Assembly (NCBI RefSeq): GCF_001428385.1 | Contig: NZ_LMSK01000002.1 | Span: 1-64,000, forward strand | Source of the DNA: Rhodanobacter sp. Soil772 | GTDB taxonomy: Bacteria; Pseudomonadota; Gammaproteobacteria; Xanthomonadales; Rhodanobacteraceae | Length of the DNA stretch: 64,000 bases | Direction: 5' to 3' | Shown here: positions 1-8,055 of the stretch, piece by piece | How positions within the stretch are numbered: the stretch's first letter is position 1 | Layout of the letters: every line of letters begins with the position of its first letter | Made by a program: the position numbers and the translations under genes | Notes under the pieces: model-generated | Database searches by the model: none | What the model was told of the DNA's origin: nothing | Seen by the model: the letters and a program-made list of their open reading frames with translations, nothing else

Positions 1-107
1 CCGACCTTCGTCAGCGCTGCCGTCAGCGTCGTCTTGCCGTGATCCACGTGACCAATCGTGCCGACGTTGACGTGCGGCTTGGTGCGTTCGAATTTACCCT
101 TTGCCAT
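1..107 (-). CDS. tuf: Elongation factor Tu, N-terminal fragment (cut by window edge)
   Basis: EF-Tu delivers aminoacyl-tRNA to the ribosome as a GTP complex in the cytoplasm. Only the first 35 codons are present. They begin [14 protein letters not shown] and include the P-loop GHVDHGKT, which is diagnostic of EF-Tu. The ATG is at 107-105 and the gene runs off the left edge. It lies directly downstream of tRNA-Tyr, tRNA-Gly and tRNA-Thr on the same strand, the classical tRNA-tufB arrangement of gammaproteobacteria, so it is probably co-transcribed from the promoter at 754-782. Identification is certain; which tuf copy this is cannot be told. Confidence 0.97.
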   Translation of the reverse strand, partial: MAKGKFERTKPHVNVGTIGHVDHGKTTLTAALTKV

Positions 108-183
108 GCGCGCTAAACCCCGATGGAGTCAATGAATTGGAGAAAACTGCCCATTTCGGGGCTGACCATGACGGTCGAATGAG

Positions 184-259
<76 letters not shown>

Positions 260-379
260 AAAGTTTTTGCCATCCTCCATGATGGCGAAGAACAGACCGG
301 CATCCTGCCGGACTCTTCAAAAAAGCGTCGACCCCTGCAACACCTGCACCGGTCGACTTGCCTAGCGGATGCAGCGCAA

Positions 380-453
380 TGGAGCGGAAGGCGGGAATCG
401 AACCCGCGTAATCAGTTTGGAAAACTGATGTTCTACCATTGAACTACTCCCGC
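380..453 (-). tRNA. tRNA-Gly (anticodon TCC)
   Basis: A 74-nt cloverleaf on the minus strand with acceptor stem GCGGGAG/CTTCCGC (one G-U pair), anticodon TCC in the loop of stem TCAGT/ACTGA, discriminator T as is usual for glycine tRNAs, and an encoded CCA. It is the second tRNA of the operon. The 120-nt spacer to tRNA-Thr holds two small hairpins that may be processing sites. Confidence 0.97.
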
Positions 454-469
454 CCTGCGCGGAACTCTT

Positions 470-490
470 GCTGGTGGAGGGAGGTGGATT
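470..490 (-). repeat. Duplicate of the tRNA-Tyr 3' end
   Basis: These 21 bp are identical to 652-672, which includes the CCA end, the 3' acceptor strand and part of the T-arm of tRNA-Tyr. The match then stops. After about 80 bp containing a strong hairpin, the T-loop-like sequence CGAACCAC resumes at 571-578. This looks like the remnant of a second tRNA-Tyr copy, or of an integration or recombination event at the tRNA 3' end. It is not a complete tRNA. Confidence 0.6.
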
Positions 491-546
491 ACTCCGGGCA
501 TCCTGCCCTCCGCCCCTCCGGGGCCGCGCCGCTTTCGCGTCGCGTT

Positions 547-569
547 CAAGATCGCTTCCAGCGATCTTG
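547..569. repeat. Perfect 9-bp hairpin in the tRNA spacer
   Basis: The arms CAAGATCGC (547-555) and GCGATCTTG (561-569) flank a 5-nt loop. It lies in the 200-nt spacer between tRNA-Tyr and tRNA-Gly, which otherwise holds no gene. It has no T-run, so it is more likely a precursor-RNA processing structure or a small dispersed palindrome than a terminator. Confidence 0.5.
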
Positions 570-653
570 TCGAACCACGGCGGCGGATCTCATCCACCTC
601 CACGGTCCTGCATGTCGGATCTCTACAAACTTGATTACCGATGGCACTCAAGC

Positions 654-739
654 TGGTGGAGGGAGGTGGATTCGAACCACCGAAGGCGTAAGCCAGCAGA
701 TTTACAGTCTGCCCCCGTTGGCCGCTTGGGTATCCCTCC
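654..739 (-). tRNA. tRNA-Tyr (anticodon GTA)
   Basis: An 86-nt class II tRNA with a long variable arm. The acceptor stem is GGAGGGA/TCCCTCC, the anticodon loop is CTGTAAA (anticodon GTA), and the CCA end is encoded. It is the first gene of the tRNA-Tyr/Gly/Thr-tuf unit, 14 nt downstream of a clear -10 element. Confidence 0.97.
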
Positions 740-753
740 AACAAAGAACGCGT

Positions 754-782
754 ATTGTGTGGATCGGACCCCGAGCTGTCAA
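754..782 (-). promoter_or_regulatory. Sigma-70 promoter of the tRNA-tuf operon
   Basis: On the minus strand a perfect -35 TTGACA (782-777) is followed after exactly 17 bp by CACAAT (759-754), a good -10. The bases after the -10 (ACGCG) are GC-rich, as in growth-rate-controlled stable-RNA promoters. Position and strand fit transcription of tRNA-Tyr, tRNA-Gly, tRNA-Thr and tuf. Confidence 0.8.
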
Positions 783-832
783 CACCTTGCGGCGTCGCTT
801 TCGCACGCGGAAGCGATTTTTCGCGGGTGTCC

Positions 833-1321
833 TCAGTCCAGCGAAGCCGCGTGCAGATCGACCAGTTGCTCCATGCCCTTGGACAACTCCAGCAGCTGTT
901 TCGCCTGCGTCTGCAGCCGGCGCTCGTTGTCGTCGCGCGGCTCCCAGCGCGGCACCGGGGTTGGCTTGCCGTCCGGGCTGTCGAGCGCCACGAACACCAT
1001 CACGCAGCTGGTCGCCAGGCGCTGCTCGTCCTTGCGCAGGTCACGCGCCAGCACGTCGACCGCCAGGTGCATGCTGCTGGTGCCGGTGTGGATCAGGCGC
1101 GCGCGCACCGTGACCAGGTCGCCGATCAGGATCGGCGCCACGAACTGGATCCCGCTGACCGAGGCGGTGACGCAGTACGCCCCGCTCCAGCCCACCGCGC
1201 AGGCGTAGCCCGCCTGGTCGATCCACTTCATGGCCATGCCGCCGTGCACCTTGCCGCCGAAATTGACGTCGGTGGGCTGGGCGAGGAAGCGGAACGTCAC
1301 TTCGTGCTGTTTTCCGGACAT
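833..1321 (-). CDS. Acyl-CoA thioesterase (hotdog fold, YciA-like)
   Basis: A 162-aa cytoplasmic hotdog-fold thioesterase that would hydrolyse acyl-CoA to free acid and CoA. The early segment DVNFGGKVHGGMAMKWIDQAGYACA is the usual hotdog helix of the family, with the conserved N-G-G and the Asp of WIDQAG. The length fits the family (about 130-170 aa). The start at 1321 (MSGKQHEV) was chosen because the open frame upstream is unlike the family. It is separated from the tRNA operon by that operon's promoter. The acyl-chain preference cannot be read from sequence. Confidence 0.88.
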   Translation of the reverse strand: MSGKQHEVTFRFLAQPTDVNFGGKVHGGMAMKWIDQAGYACAVGWSGAYCVTASVSGIQFVAPILIGDLVTVRARLIHTGTSSMHLAVDVLARDLRKDEQRLATSCVMVFVALDSPDGKPTPVPRWEPRDDNERRLQTQAKQLLELSKGMEQLVDLHAASLD

Positions 1322-1471
1322 GGGGCTGGCGTCTCGTGGGCGGAATCCGAAGCCGGGATTATGCCTGAGCGCACGCCTTTGCCCGCGTCGGCACACGATC
1401 CGTCGGCTTGCGGCCCGCCCCGCTTCGTGGCTAGATGCTGGTCAGGGAAGCAGGGGAGCCATCCATTGGTC

Positions 1472-3781
1472 ATGCGCAGCATTGCATCGCGGATGGCGCT
1501 GTGGGTCCTGATCGGCTCCACCCTGGTGCTGGCAGCCATTGGCGCCTTGTTGCTCAGCCTGACCCGCACGCAGATCCTCGAACACACCCACCATGAGGCA
1601 GCGGCCCTGGCGGCCAGCGCCGGCAGCCAGATCCAGGCTCGTATCGACCGTGTCGCGGTTTCCGCGCGGATGCTCGCCGCGATCATCGCCACCCGCCAGG
1701 ACGACGCCGAACCGCTGCTGCGCGACACCCTGGCCGCCAACCTGGACATGGACGGGCTGGCCGCGGTATTCAGGCCTTCGCCGAATCCGGCCAACGCCCC
1801 GCCGTACTCGCCGTTCGTGAGCCGGCTGGACGACGGCACCCTGACCAGCCGCGACCTCGCGCGCGACGCCAGCCTCTACTGGAACAGCAACTGGTTCCTC
1901 GGCGGACTCGGCTGCGGCAACGGCTGCTGGCAGCGACCGTTCTTTTCGCAGTCCCGGCACCGCCTGCTGATCAACTACTCGGTGGCGATCAGTCGCAACG
2001 GGCACCCGGTCGGCATCATCAACGCCGACGTCACGCTCGACTGGCTGCACCAGATACTCGGCAGCCTGGCCAAACCCGAGGGCGCCTATGCCTTCGTGCT
2101 GGACAGCGACGGCGACTACCTGGCGCACGACAACCCCGATCTGGTTGGCAAGCGCGGCATGGCGGCCCTGCTCAAAGTGCTGGCCAGCGACCGGCCCGAG
2201 TCGACGCGCCTGCCGGTGGCGCAAAACCCGCGCGCGCACGGCGCGGTCTGGGTTTATTCCGCCCCGATCGAAGGTACCCGTTGGCGGCTTGGCCTGGTGG
2301 TCCCGGAATACCAGATCTATGCCGGCGTCAGGCGCATCTTCCTGCTGAGCCTGGCCCTGGGCCTGCTGGCCCTGCTGGGCGTCGCGCTGATCACGCTGCT
2401 GACCATCCGCCGCACGATGGCGCCGCTGGGGGTACTGGCCGACCGCGCCGAGCACGTCGCCCGCGGCGAGCTGGATTTCGAGCTGCCGCCGCCGCGCCGC
2501 CCCGACGAAGTGGGGCGCCTCACCCAGTCCTTCGACCAGATGCGCCGCGAACTGGCCCTGCACCTGGAGGACCTGGCCCGGGTGGCGCGCGAAAAACAGC
2601 GGCTGGCCAGCGAACTGGAGATCGCCCACCAGATCCAGATCGGCCTGCTGCCGAGCGAGCACTATCTCGACGCCGTCTGCGCCTATTTCGAACTGCACGC
2701 GGCGTTGCGCCCGGCGCGGGCGGTCGGCGGCGACCTCTACAGTTATTTCATGCTCGATCCGCAGCGCTTCTTCGTGATGGTCGGCGACGTCTCCGACAAG
2801 GGCATTCCGGCCGCCCTGTTCATGGCGCAGACGATCACCCTGGCCAAGGCGCTGGCGCCGCGCGCGCAGACCCCGCAGAACCTGCTGCGGCTGCTCAACC
2901 TCGAACTTTGCCGCGGCAACGACAGCTGCATGTTCGTCACCCTGCTGTGCGGCTTGCTGGATACCGGCAACGGCAGCCTGGTGCTCGCCAGCGCCGGACA
3001 CGAGCCGCCGATCCTGTGCGGTCGCGGCGCGCCGCAGCTGCTGGACTTCCCCACCGGCGCGGTGCTCGGGCTGTACGAGGATTCCGACTACCCGGAACAT
3101 CGCCTGCGCCTGCGCCAGGGCGAGACCCTGCTGATGTATACCGACGGCATCACCGAAGCCAGCGACCACGAGCAGCAGATGTACGGCATCGAGCGCACCG
3201 TGGAAAGCCTCGCCCAGGTGCCGCCGACGGCCCCCACCGCCGGCTACATCGAACGGCTGCTGGGCGACGTGGACCGTTTCGTGGCGGAGGCCGCACAGGC
3301 CGACGACATCACCGTGCTGGCGCTGACCTGGCATGGCGCCACGGCGCCGAGCACCGAGATGTGTATCGGCAACCAACTGGCCGACGTGTTCGGTGCACTC
3401 GACCGTTGCGAGAACCTGCTGCAGGAAGCCGACGTGCCGGCCGTGTTGCGCGGGGACATGCGCCTGGTGCTGGAGGAGCTCATGGTCAACACGGTCGAAT
3501 ACGGCTATCCCGACGGGCGCCCCGGCCAGATCCGCATCTTGCTGCAGCCGCAGCCGGATGCCGTCGCGATCGAGTTGATCGACGATGGCGTCGCCTTCGA
3601 CCCGCTGCAGTCGGCTACCCCGGACCTCACTGGCGACCTCGCCGACCGTGAACAGGTCGGCGGTCTCGGCATCCATCTCGCGCGCACCATGGCCAGCGAA
3701 ATGCGCTATACACGGGATGCCGACGGCAACTACCTGCTGCTTCGCTTCACCTACCCGAACCTGGACGGATCCCCGCCATGA
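1472..3781 (+). CDS. Membrane sensor with RsbU-type phosphatase fused to RsbW-type kinase domain
   Basis: A 769-aa inner-membrane regulator. In order: TM helix 1 (about residues 8-30), a periplasmic Cache-like sensor region with the odd motif CGNGC, TM helix 2 (about 287-308), HAMP (to about 360), a SpoIIE/PP2C phosphatase domain (about 383-620; GDVSDKG, YTDGITEA, ADDITVLAL) and a C-terminal GHKL ATPase domain (N-box EELMVNTVEYGY, G-boxes IDDGVAFDP and GGLGIHLA). RsbU phosphatases dephosphorylate, and RsbW kinases phosphorylate, a serine on an anti-anti-sigma STAS protein, so both activities lie in one chain. Its stop overlaps the STAS gene by 4 nt. The ATG at 1472 was chosen; an in-frame TTG at 1466 is better spaced from AGGGGAG (1452-1458). 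The open frame further upstream to 755 overlaps the opposite-strand thioesterase gene and is not believed. Confidence 0.92.
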   Translation: MRSIASRMALWVLIGSTLVLAAIGALLLSLTRTQILEHTHHEAAALAASAGSQIQARIDRVAVSARMLAAIIATRQDDAEPLLRDTLAANLDMDGLAAVFRPSPNPANAPPYSPFVSRLDDGTLTSRDLARDASLYWNSNWFLGGLGCGNGCWQRPFFSQSRHRLLINYSVAISRNGHPVGIINADVTLDWLHQILGSLAKPEGAYAFVLDSDGDYLAHDNPDLVGKRGMAALLKVLASDRPESTRLPVAQNPRAHGAVWVYSAPIEGTRWRLGLVVPEYQIYAGVRRIFLLSLALGLLALLGVALITLLTIRRTMAPLGVLADRAEHVARGELDFELPPPRRPDEVGRLTQSFDQMRRELALHLEDLARVAREKQRLASELEIAHQIQIGLLPSEHYLDAVCAYFELHAALRPARAVGGDLYSYFMLDPQRFFVMVGDVSDKGIPAALFMAQTITLAKALAPRAQTPQNLLRLLNLELCRGNDSCMFVTLLCGLLDTGNGSLVLASAGHEPPILCGRGAPQLLDFPTGAVLGLYEDSDYPEHRLRLRQGETLLMYTDGITEASDHEQQMYGIERTVESLAQVPPTAPTAGYIERLLGDVDRFVAEAAQADDITVLALTWHGATAPSTEMCIGNQLADVFGALDRCENLLQEADVPAVLRGDMRLVLEELMVNTVEYGYPDGRPGQIRILLQPQPDAVAIELIDDGVAFDPLQSATPDLTGDLADREQVGGLGIHLARTMASEMRYTRDADGNYLLLRFTYPNLDGSPP

Positions 3782-4167
3782 CGCTCAGCCTGCACCACGA
3801 ATTCTCCGCACCCGATCGTGTCGTCGTGCACGTGGGCGGCCGCCTCGACGCGATGACCTTCGGCGAACTCGATGAAGCCATGCTGGCCCTGCTGCCCCGA
3901 CTCGGCGACGGCGGCACCGTGGTGGTCGACCTGGCCGGGCTGGAATACGTCAGCAGCGCCGGGTTGCGCAGCTTCGCCAGGATCCGCAAGAGCATGCGCG
4001 CCCGCAACGGCCACACCCTGCTGCTGAACCCGCAGCCGCAGGTGCGCAAGGTGTTCGACATCGTCAAGGCGGTGCCGGTGAACGAGGTCTTCACCAGCAC
4101 GCAGGAACTCGACGCCTACCTGGACCGCATGCAGCGGCAGATCACCGAAGGCGACGACGACGCCTGA
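3778..4167 (+). CDS. STAS-domain anti-sigma factor antagonist
   Basis: A 129-aa single STAS domain of the SpoIIAA/RsbV type. The motif YVSSAGLRSF carries the serine that is phosphorylated in this family. The start overlaps the stop of the phosphatase-kinase gene (ATGA at 3778-3781), indicating translational coupling. It is the expected substrate of both catalytic domains of its neighbour. In its unphosphorylated form it would bind and sequester an anti-sigma partner, possibly the GHKL domain itself. The output target (sigma factor, or a diguanylate cyclase as in the Pseudomonas HsbR/HsbA system) is not in the window. Confidence 0.93.
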   Translation: MTLSLHHEFSAPDRVVVHVGGRLDAMTFGELDEAMLALLPRLGDGGTVVVDLAGLEYVSSAGLRSFARIRKSMRARNGHTLLLNPQPQVRKVFDIVKAVPVNEVFTSTQELDAYLDRMQRQITEGDDDA

Positions 4168-4178
4168 GCAGCACGCCG

Positions 4179-6173
4179 TCAGCGTGCCGGCTCGGGCAGC
4201 GCCAGCGGATCGCCGCTGTAGATCGCTACGTGCGGCACGCCATCGGCGCCGATCCAGCCGCGGTACATGCCTTCGGTGTTGAACGGCATCGCCACGCTGC
4301 CGTCGGCGCCCAGGACGATCGCACCGCCATCGCCGCCCATCTGCGGAATCTCGTCGTTGATCACCGTCTGCCCGGCCTGCTGCGCCGACTCGCCCAGCAT
4401 CGCCATGCGCAGGCAGATCTCGCGCGCGGCGGAAACCCGAATGTAGAACTCGCCCCAGCCCGTGCCTGAGACCGCGCAGGCGGCGTTCGCATAGGTGCCG
4501 GCACCGACGATCGGCGAATCGCCGACGCGGCCGTAGCGCTTGTCGGTCATGCCGCCGGTCGAGGTCGCCGCGGCAAGGCGGCCCGCGCCATCACGCGCCA
4601 CCGCACCGACCGTACCGAAGTGTTTCAGTGCGGCAAGCCGTGAGCCGAGCTTCTCGCCCGCCGCGCCTTCCTTCAGCGCTTTCTGCAAATCCTGCCAGCG
4701 CTTCTCGGTGCGAAAATATGCGGGATCGACCAGCTTGACGCCCTGCTCGACGGCGAACTTCTCCGCACCCGCGCCGACCATCATCACGTGCGGCGAACGC
4801 TCCATCACGGCGCGCGCCAGCAGGATCGGATTGCGCACCCGATGCACACCCGCCACGGCACCGGCGGCCAGCGTCGAGCCGTCCATGATCGACGCATCCA
4901 GCTCGTTCTTGCCGTCATGCGTGAACACCGCGCCACGGCCCGCGTTGAACAGCGGGTCGTCTTCCAGTACGGCGATCGCGGCGGTCACCGCATCCAGCGC
5001 CGGCTTGCCCGCCTTCAATCGCGCATGGCCGTTGCGCAGCGCCAGCTCCAGCGCGGCGCGCGCCTGTGCCTCGATCTGCGGCGTCATCTGCGCACGCTCC
5101 ACCCCGGCGCCGCCATGGATCACCAGCAGCGGCGGCACCTCGCCATGCATATCCAGCTTGCCGCCGCGCACATCGGCAATCGTCTCGAACACCGGCCGCT
5201 GCACGCTGAGGTCGCGCAGGTCGATCCGGCTTTGCGTGCCGATGCCGGTCACCCGTACGCCGCGATAGTCCAGCGGCTTGCCCGCTTCGATCCGCTCAGG
5301 TTGACCTTGCGGACGCAGCAGCCAGGCAAAACCGTTGTTCAGTGTGAACACCCGGCCGCTGCCGTTGCCATCGACGGCCAGCACCGTCCCTTCATCCACG
5401 CCCAGGCCAACCACGTCCGGATGGCCTTCATGCCGCAGCCGGGCGACGAAGGCGATCAGCCGGCCCTGCCGTTCGCGTGCATCGAAGTGGGTGTCGGTGA
5501 TCACCTGCTGCAGGTACGGCATGTGCAGGAAACCGTCGACCAGGGTGACGCCCTTGCCCAGCGGATCGCGCAAGGCCTCTTCCGAAACCATGCTGCCGCC
5601 ATCCAGCGCACCGTAGGCATGGCCGCCGAGAATCGCCAGGCCGGCGCTGCTGCCGCCGATCGGCTTGCCCTCGGCCACGTGCCGGTCCAGCAGCGTGTTC
5701 AGCGGCGTGCCTTTCCAGAACCGCACGTAGTTGGCCTGGTCGCCGCCGGCAATGAAGATGCCGTCGGCCTGCCGCACGACCTCCAGTACTTTCGGATCGC
5801 TGGCCGCTGCGCGGCTGTGGAACACCAGCGTCTGCACCGAGGCCACGCCGCCGACGTCGTGGTACAGCTCCTTCTGCAGATCGTCGTCGCCGGATGCGCG
5901 CAGTATCACGAAATGGCCGTGGCCGCCCTTCGCCGCCAGCCAGGCGAACGCCTGGTGCGGCCACTCGCCGCCGCCCATCAGCAGCAGCGCCGGCTCGGTA
6001 GCGCCGGGCCGGGCCGCCTTGAGATCGCCGACCTGGTAGTACTCGTAGCCATCGCGTACGGCGGCCGGATCCACCGCTTTGGCCAGCGCGTTGGTGCCGA
6101 TCACCGCCAGACCCAGAGCCAGCAGGCAGGAAGCAGCGGGACGCAGGAAGACGGGCAGTTTGAGCGGAAGCAT
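4179..6173 (-). CDS. Exported cyanophycinase-isoaspartyl peptidase fusion
   Basis: A 664-aa protein with an N-terminal signal peptide (MLPLKLPVFL then a hydrophobic stretch ending NALA), so probably periplasmic or secreted. Residues of about 45-330 are a peptidase S51/cyanophycinase-like domain with the nucleophile motif GGSSAG (Ser176). Residues of about 350-664 are a plant-type L-asparaginase/isoaspartyl peptidase of the Ntn family (LLVIHGGAG, FNAGRGAVF, cleavage motif HFGTVGAVARD with nucleophile Thr521, STGGMTDKRYGRVGDSP). Cyanophycinase releases beta-Asp-Arg dipeptides and isoaspartyl peptidase splits them, so the two domains would cover successive steps of one catabolic route. ATG 6173 was chosen over the upstream in-frame ATG because it starts at the signal peptide. 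Substrates other than cyanophycin are possible. Confidence 0.9.
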   Translation of the reverse strand: MLPLKLPVFLRPAASCLLALGLAVIGTNALAKAVDPAAVRDGYEYYQVGDLKAARPGATEPALLLMGGGEWPHQAFAWLAAKGGHGHFVILRASGDDDLQKELYHDVGGVASVQTLVFHSRAAASDPKVLEVVRQADGIFIAGGDQANYVRFWKGTPLNTLLDRHVAEGKPIGGSSAGLAILGGHAYGALDGGSMVSEEALRDPLGKGVTLVDGFLHMPYLQQVITDTHFDARERQGRLIAFVARLRHEGHPDVVGLGVDEGTVLAVDGNGSGRVFTLNNGFAWLLRPQGQPERIEAGKPLDYRGVRVTGIGTQSRIDLRDLSVQRPVFETIADVRGGKLDMHGEVPPLLVIHGGAGVERAQMTPQIEAQARAALELALRNGHARLKAGKPALDAVTAAIAVLEDDPLFNAGRGAVFTHDGKNELDASIMDGSTLAAGAVAGVHRVRNPILLARAVMERSPHVMMVGAGAEKFAVEQGVKLVDPAYFRTEKRWQDLQKALKEGAAGEKLGSRLAALKHFGTVGAVARDGAGRLAAATSTGGMTDKRYGRVGDSPIVGAGTYANAACAVSGTGWGEFYIRVSAAREICLRMAMLGESAQQAGQTVINDEIPQMGGDGGAIVLGADGSVAMPFNTEGMYRGWIGADGVPHVAIYSGDPLALPEPAR

Positions 6174-6303
6174 CAGTCGATATCCCGAGCGAAGGTGGTA
6201 TGGGAAAGCGTCAAAAGCGCGGCGCACTCAAAACCGGGACGAACCGGCGCAGCGTTTCCCCCATGGCTGTATTTCCACTGCGGATTGACGCTAAGGTCGC
6301 CGT

Positions 6304-6891
6304 GTGGACGACTCCCTCAACAGCTGGTTTGCCCGCGAAATCCTCGTGCATGAGAGCGCGCTGATGCGCTACCTGCTGCGCAGCTGGTTCCGCCGCGAAG
6401 AGATCCACGACCTGCGCCAGGAAATCTACGTGCGCGTTTACGAGGCCGCGGCGAAGGCCCGACCGGCGATGCCGAAATCCTTCATGTTCACCACCGCACG
6501 CCACCTGATGACCGACCGGCTGCGCCGCGGACGCGTCGTCTCGATCGAGGCCGTGGGTGATATCGACGCGCTGAACGTCTTGATAGACGAGATCTCGCCG
6601 GAACGGCGATTGGGCGCACGGCAGGAGCTGAAGCGCCTGACCGACGCATTCGACCGCCTGCCCGACCGCTGCCGCGAGGTGGTCTGGCTGCGCCGGGTCG
6701 AGGAGCTGTCGCAGAAGGAAGTAGCGGCGCGCATGGGCATCAGCGAGAAGACGGTGGAGAAGCAGGTCGCCAAGGGTGCGCGCCTGATCGCGGAATATTT
6801 CCATGGCGGCAGCCACGCGCGTCGCCCGGCCCACGGTGACGCGATGGATACCGCATACGAGAACGGACATGGCCAGCAGCAGGGAGATTGA
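6304..6891 (+). CDS. ECF sigma factor, FecI-like
   Basis: A 195-aa extracytoplasmic-function sigma factor with region 2 (about residues 10-80; LRQEIYVRVYEAA, TARHLMTDRLRR) and region 4 (about 110-165; LPDRCREVVWLRRVEELSQKEVAARMGISEKTVEKQV). The start is a GTG at 6304. The gene overlaps the following FecR-like gene by 23 nt, and a TonB-dependent receptor follows. By analogy with FecI-FecR-FecA, it is released or activated when the receptor binds its ligand and then transcribes the receptor gene. Confidence 0.93.
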   Translation: MDDSLNSWFAREILVHESALMRYLLRSWFRREEIHDLRQEIYVRVYEAAAKARPAMPKSFMFTTARHLMTDRLRRGRVVSIEAVGDIDALNVLIDEISPERRLGARQELKRLTDAFDRLPDRCREVVWLRRVEELSQKEVAARMGISEKTVEKQVAKGARLIAEYFHGGSHARRPAHGDAMDTAYENGHGQQQGD

Positions 6892-7954
6892 ACATACCGC
6901 CGCCGCCTGGCTCGCCAGGCGCGATGCCGGCGACTGCAGCGAACGCGACCGGCAGCAGCTGGACGCGTGGCTGGACGCGTCCGTGGCCCACCGCGTCGCC
7001 TTCATCCGGCTCGACGCAGCGTGGCGGCAGAGCGACCGGCTGAAGGCACTCGGCGCCGGCGTACCTGCGGGCGTGGTACCGGCGCGTGGCAGCTGGACGC
7101 CCTCACCGTTCGGCAACGCCGATGAGCCTGCGGACGAACCGCGCCATCCGCACCCGACGCACACCGACGCCGATTCGCCCCGCCGCATCCCTCGCCAGCA
7201 TCGCGAACAACGTCGCAGCCTGCTTCGTCATTTCGCGGCCGCCGCGGCGCTGGCACTGGTCGTGTCGCTGGCGCTCGGCTGGCGCCACTACGCCGCGGTG
7301 GAGCAGGCGTCGTACCGCACGGCGATCGGCGACCTGCAGGAAGTGCCGCTGGCCGACGGCTCCACCGCCACCTTGAGCAGCGACAGCCGCATCCTGGTCA
7401 CCCTGTCGCACGGCGAGCGCCATGTCGACCTGCAGCAGGGCGAGGCATTCTTCGCGGTGGCCAAGGACCCCGCGCGGCCGTTCGTGGTCAGCATCGGCGG
7501 TCGTCGGGTGACGGCCGTCGGCACCCGCTTCTCGGTGCGCCGCGACATGGCCGACCTGCGCGTGGTGGTGACCGAGGGCCTGGTGCGGCTGGAATCGGAT
7601 CGCCTCCCGAACGGCCTTCGCCAGCCCACCACCCTGCTGCCCGCCGGCAGCGTGGCGCTGGCCAGCGATGCCGGCGTGGTGGTGCACTCCGGTTCGGTGC
7701 AGCAGGCCGAGGAATACCTGAGCTGGCGCAGCGGCTTCGTCAGCTTCCACGACACCCCGCTGGCCACCGCCGCCGCCGAGTTCAACCGCTACAACACCCG
7801 CAAGATCGTGATCGGCGATGCCAGCGTCGGCGCCATGCGCGTGGGCGGCAACTTCCGCTGGTCCAACACCGACGCCTTCGTGCGGCTGCTGGCGCAGGGC
7901 TTCCCGATCAAGGCCCGCCAGCAGGGCGACAGCATCGTGCTGACCCGGCGCTGA
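6869..7954 (+). CDS. FecR-like anti-sigma/transmembrane regulator
   Basis: A 361-aa protein with an N-terminal cytoplasmic FecR_N (DUF4880) segment (EHTAAAWLARRDAG..DRQQLDAWL), a His/Pro-rich stretch, one TM helix (about residues 115-135), a periplasmic FecR domain (VPLADGSTATLSSDSRILV, HVDLQQGEAFFAVAKD, VTAVGTRFSV) and a C-terminal DUF4974-like end. The start MASSREIEH overlaps the sigma gene. It would hold the sigma factor inactive and pass the signal from the outer-membrane receptor. Confidence 0.93.
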   Translation: MASSREIEHTAAAWLARRDAGDCSERDRQQLDAWLDASVAHRVAFIRLDAAWRQSDRLKALGAGVPAGVVPARGSWTPSPFGNADEPADEPRHPHPTHTDADSPRRIPRQHREQRRSLLRHFAAAAALALVVSLALGWRHYAAVEQASYRTAIGDLQEVPLADGSTATLSSDSRILVTLSHGERHVDLQQGEAFFAVAKDPARPFVVSIGGRRVTAVGTRFSVRRDMADLRVVVTEGLVRLESDRLPNGLRQPTTLLPAGSVALASDAGVVVHSGSVQQAEEYLSWRSGFVSFHDTPLATAAAEFNRYNTRKIVIGDASVGAMRVGGNFRWSNTDAFVRLLAQGFPIKARQQGDSIVLTRR

Positions 7955-8055
7955 CGCCAGCACGCGGCAACCGGAGTGTGGGGGGATTTGCGTCGCCCGT
8001 TCGTCTCGGAAATACATGGCGCACATCGTGTGCGCCCACCTGGGGAGAGGTGACG

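Noticed and set aside
755-1471. 239-codon N-terminal extension of the phosphatase-kinase frame
   Set aside because: It overlaps the antisense thioesterase gene and part of the tRNA promoter and has no family similarity; the signal/TM helix begins at 1472.
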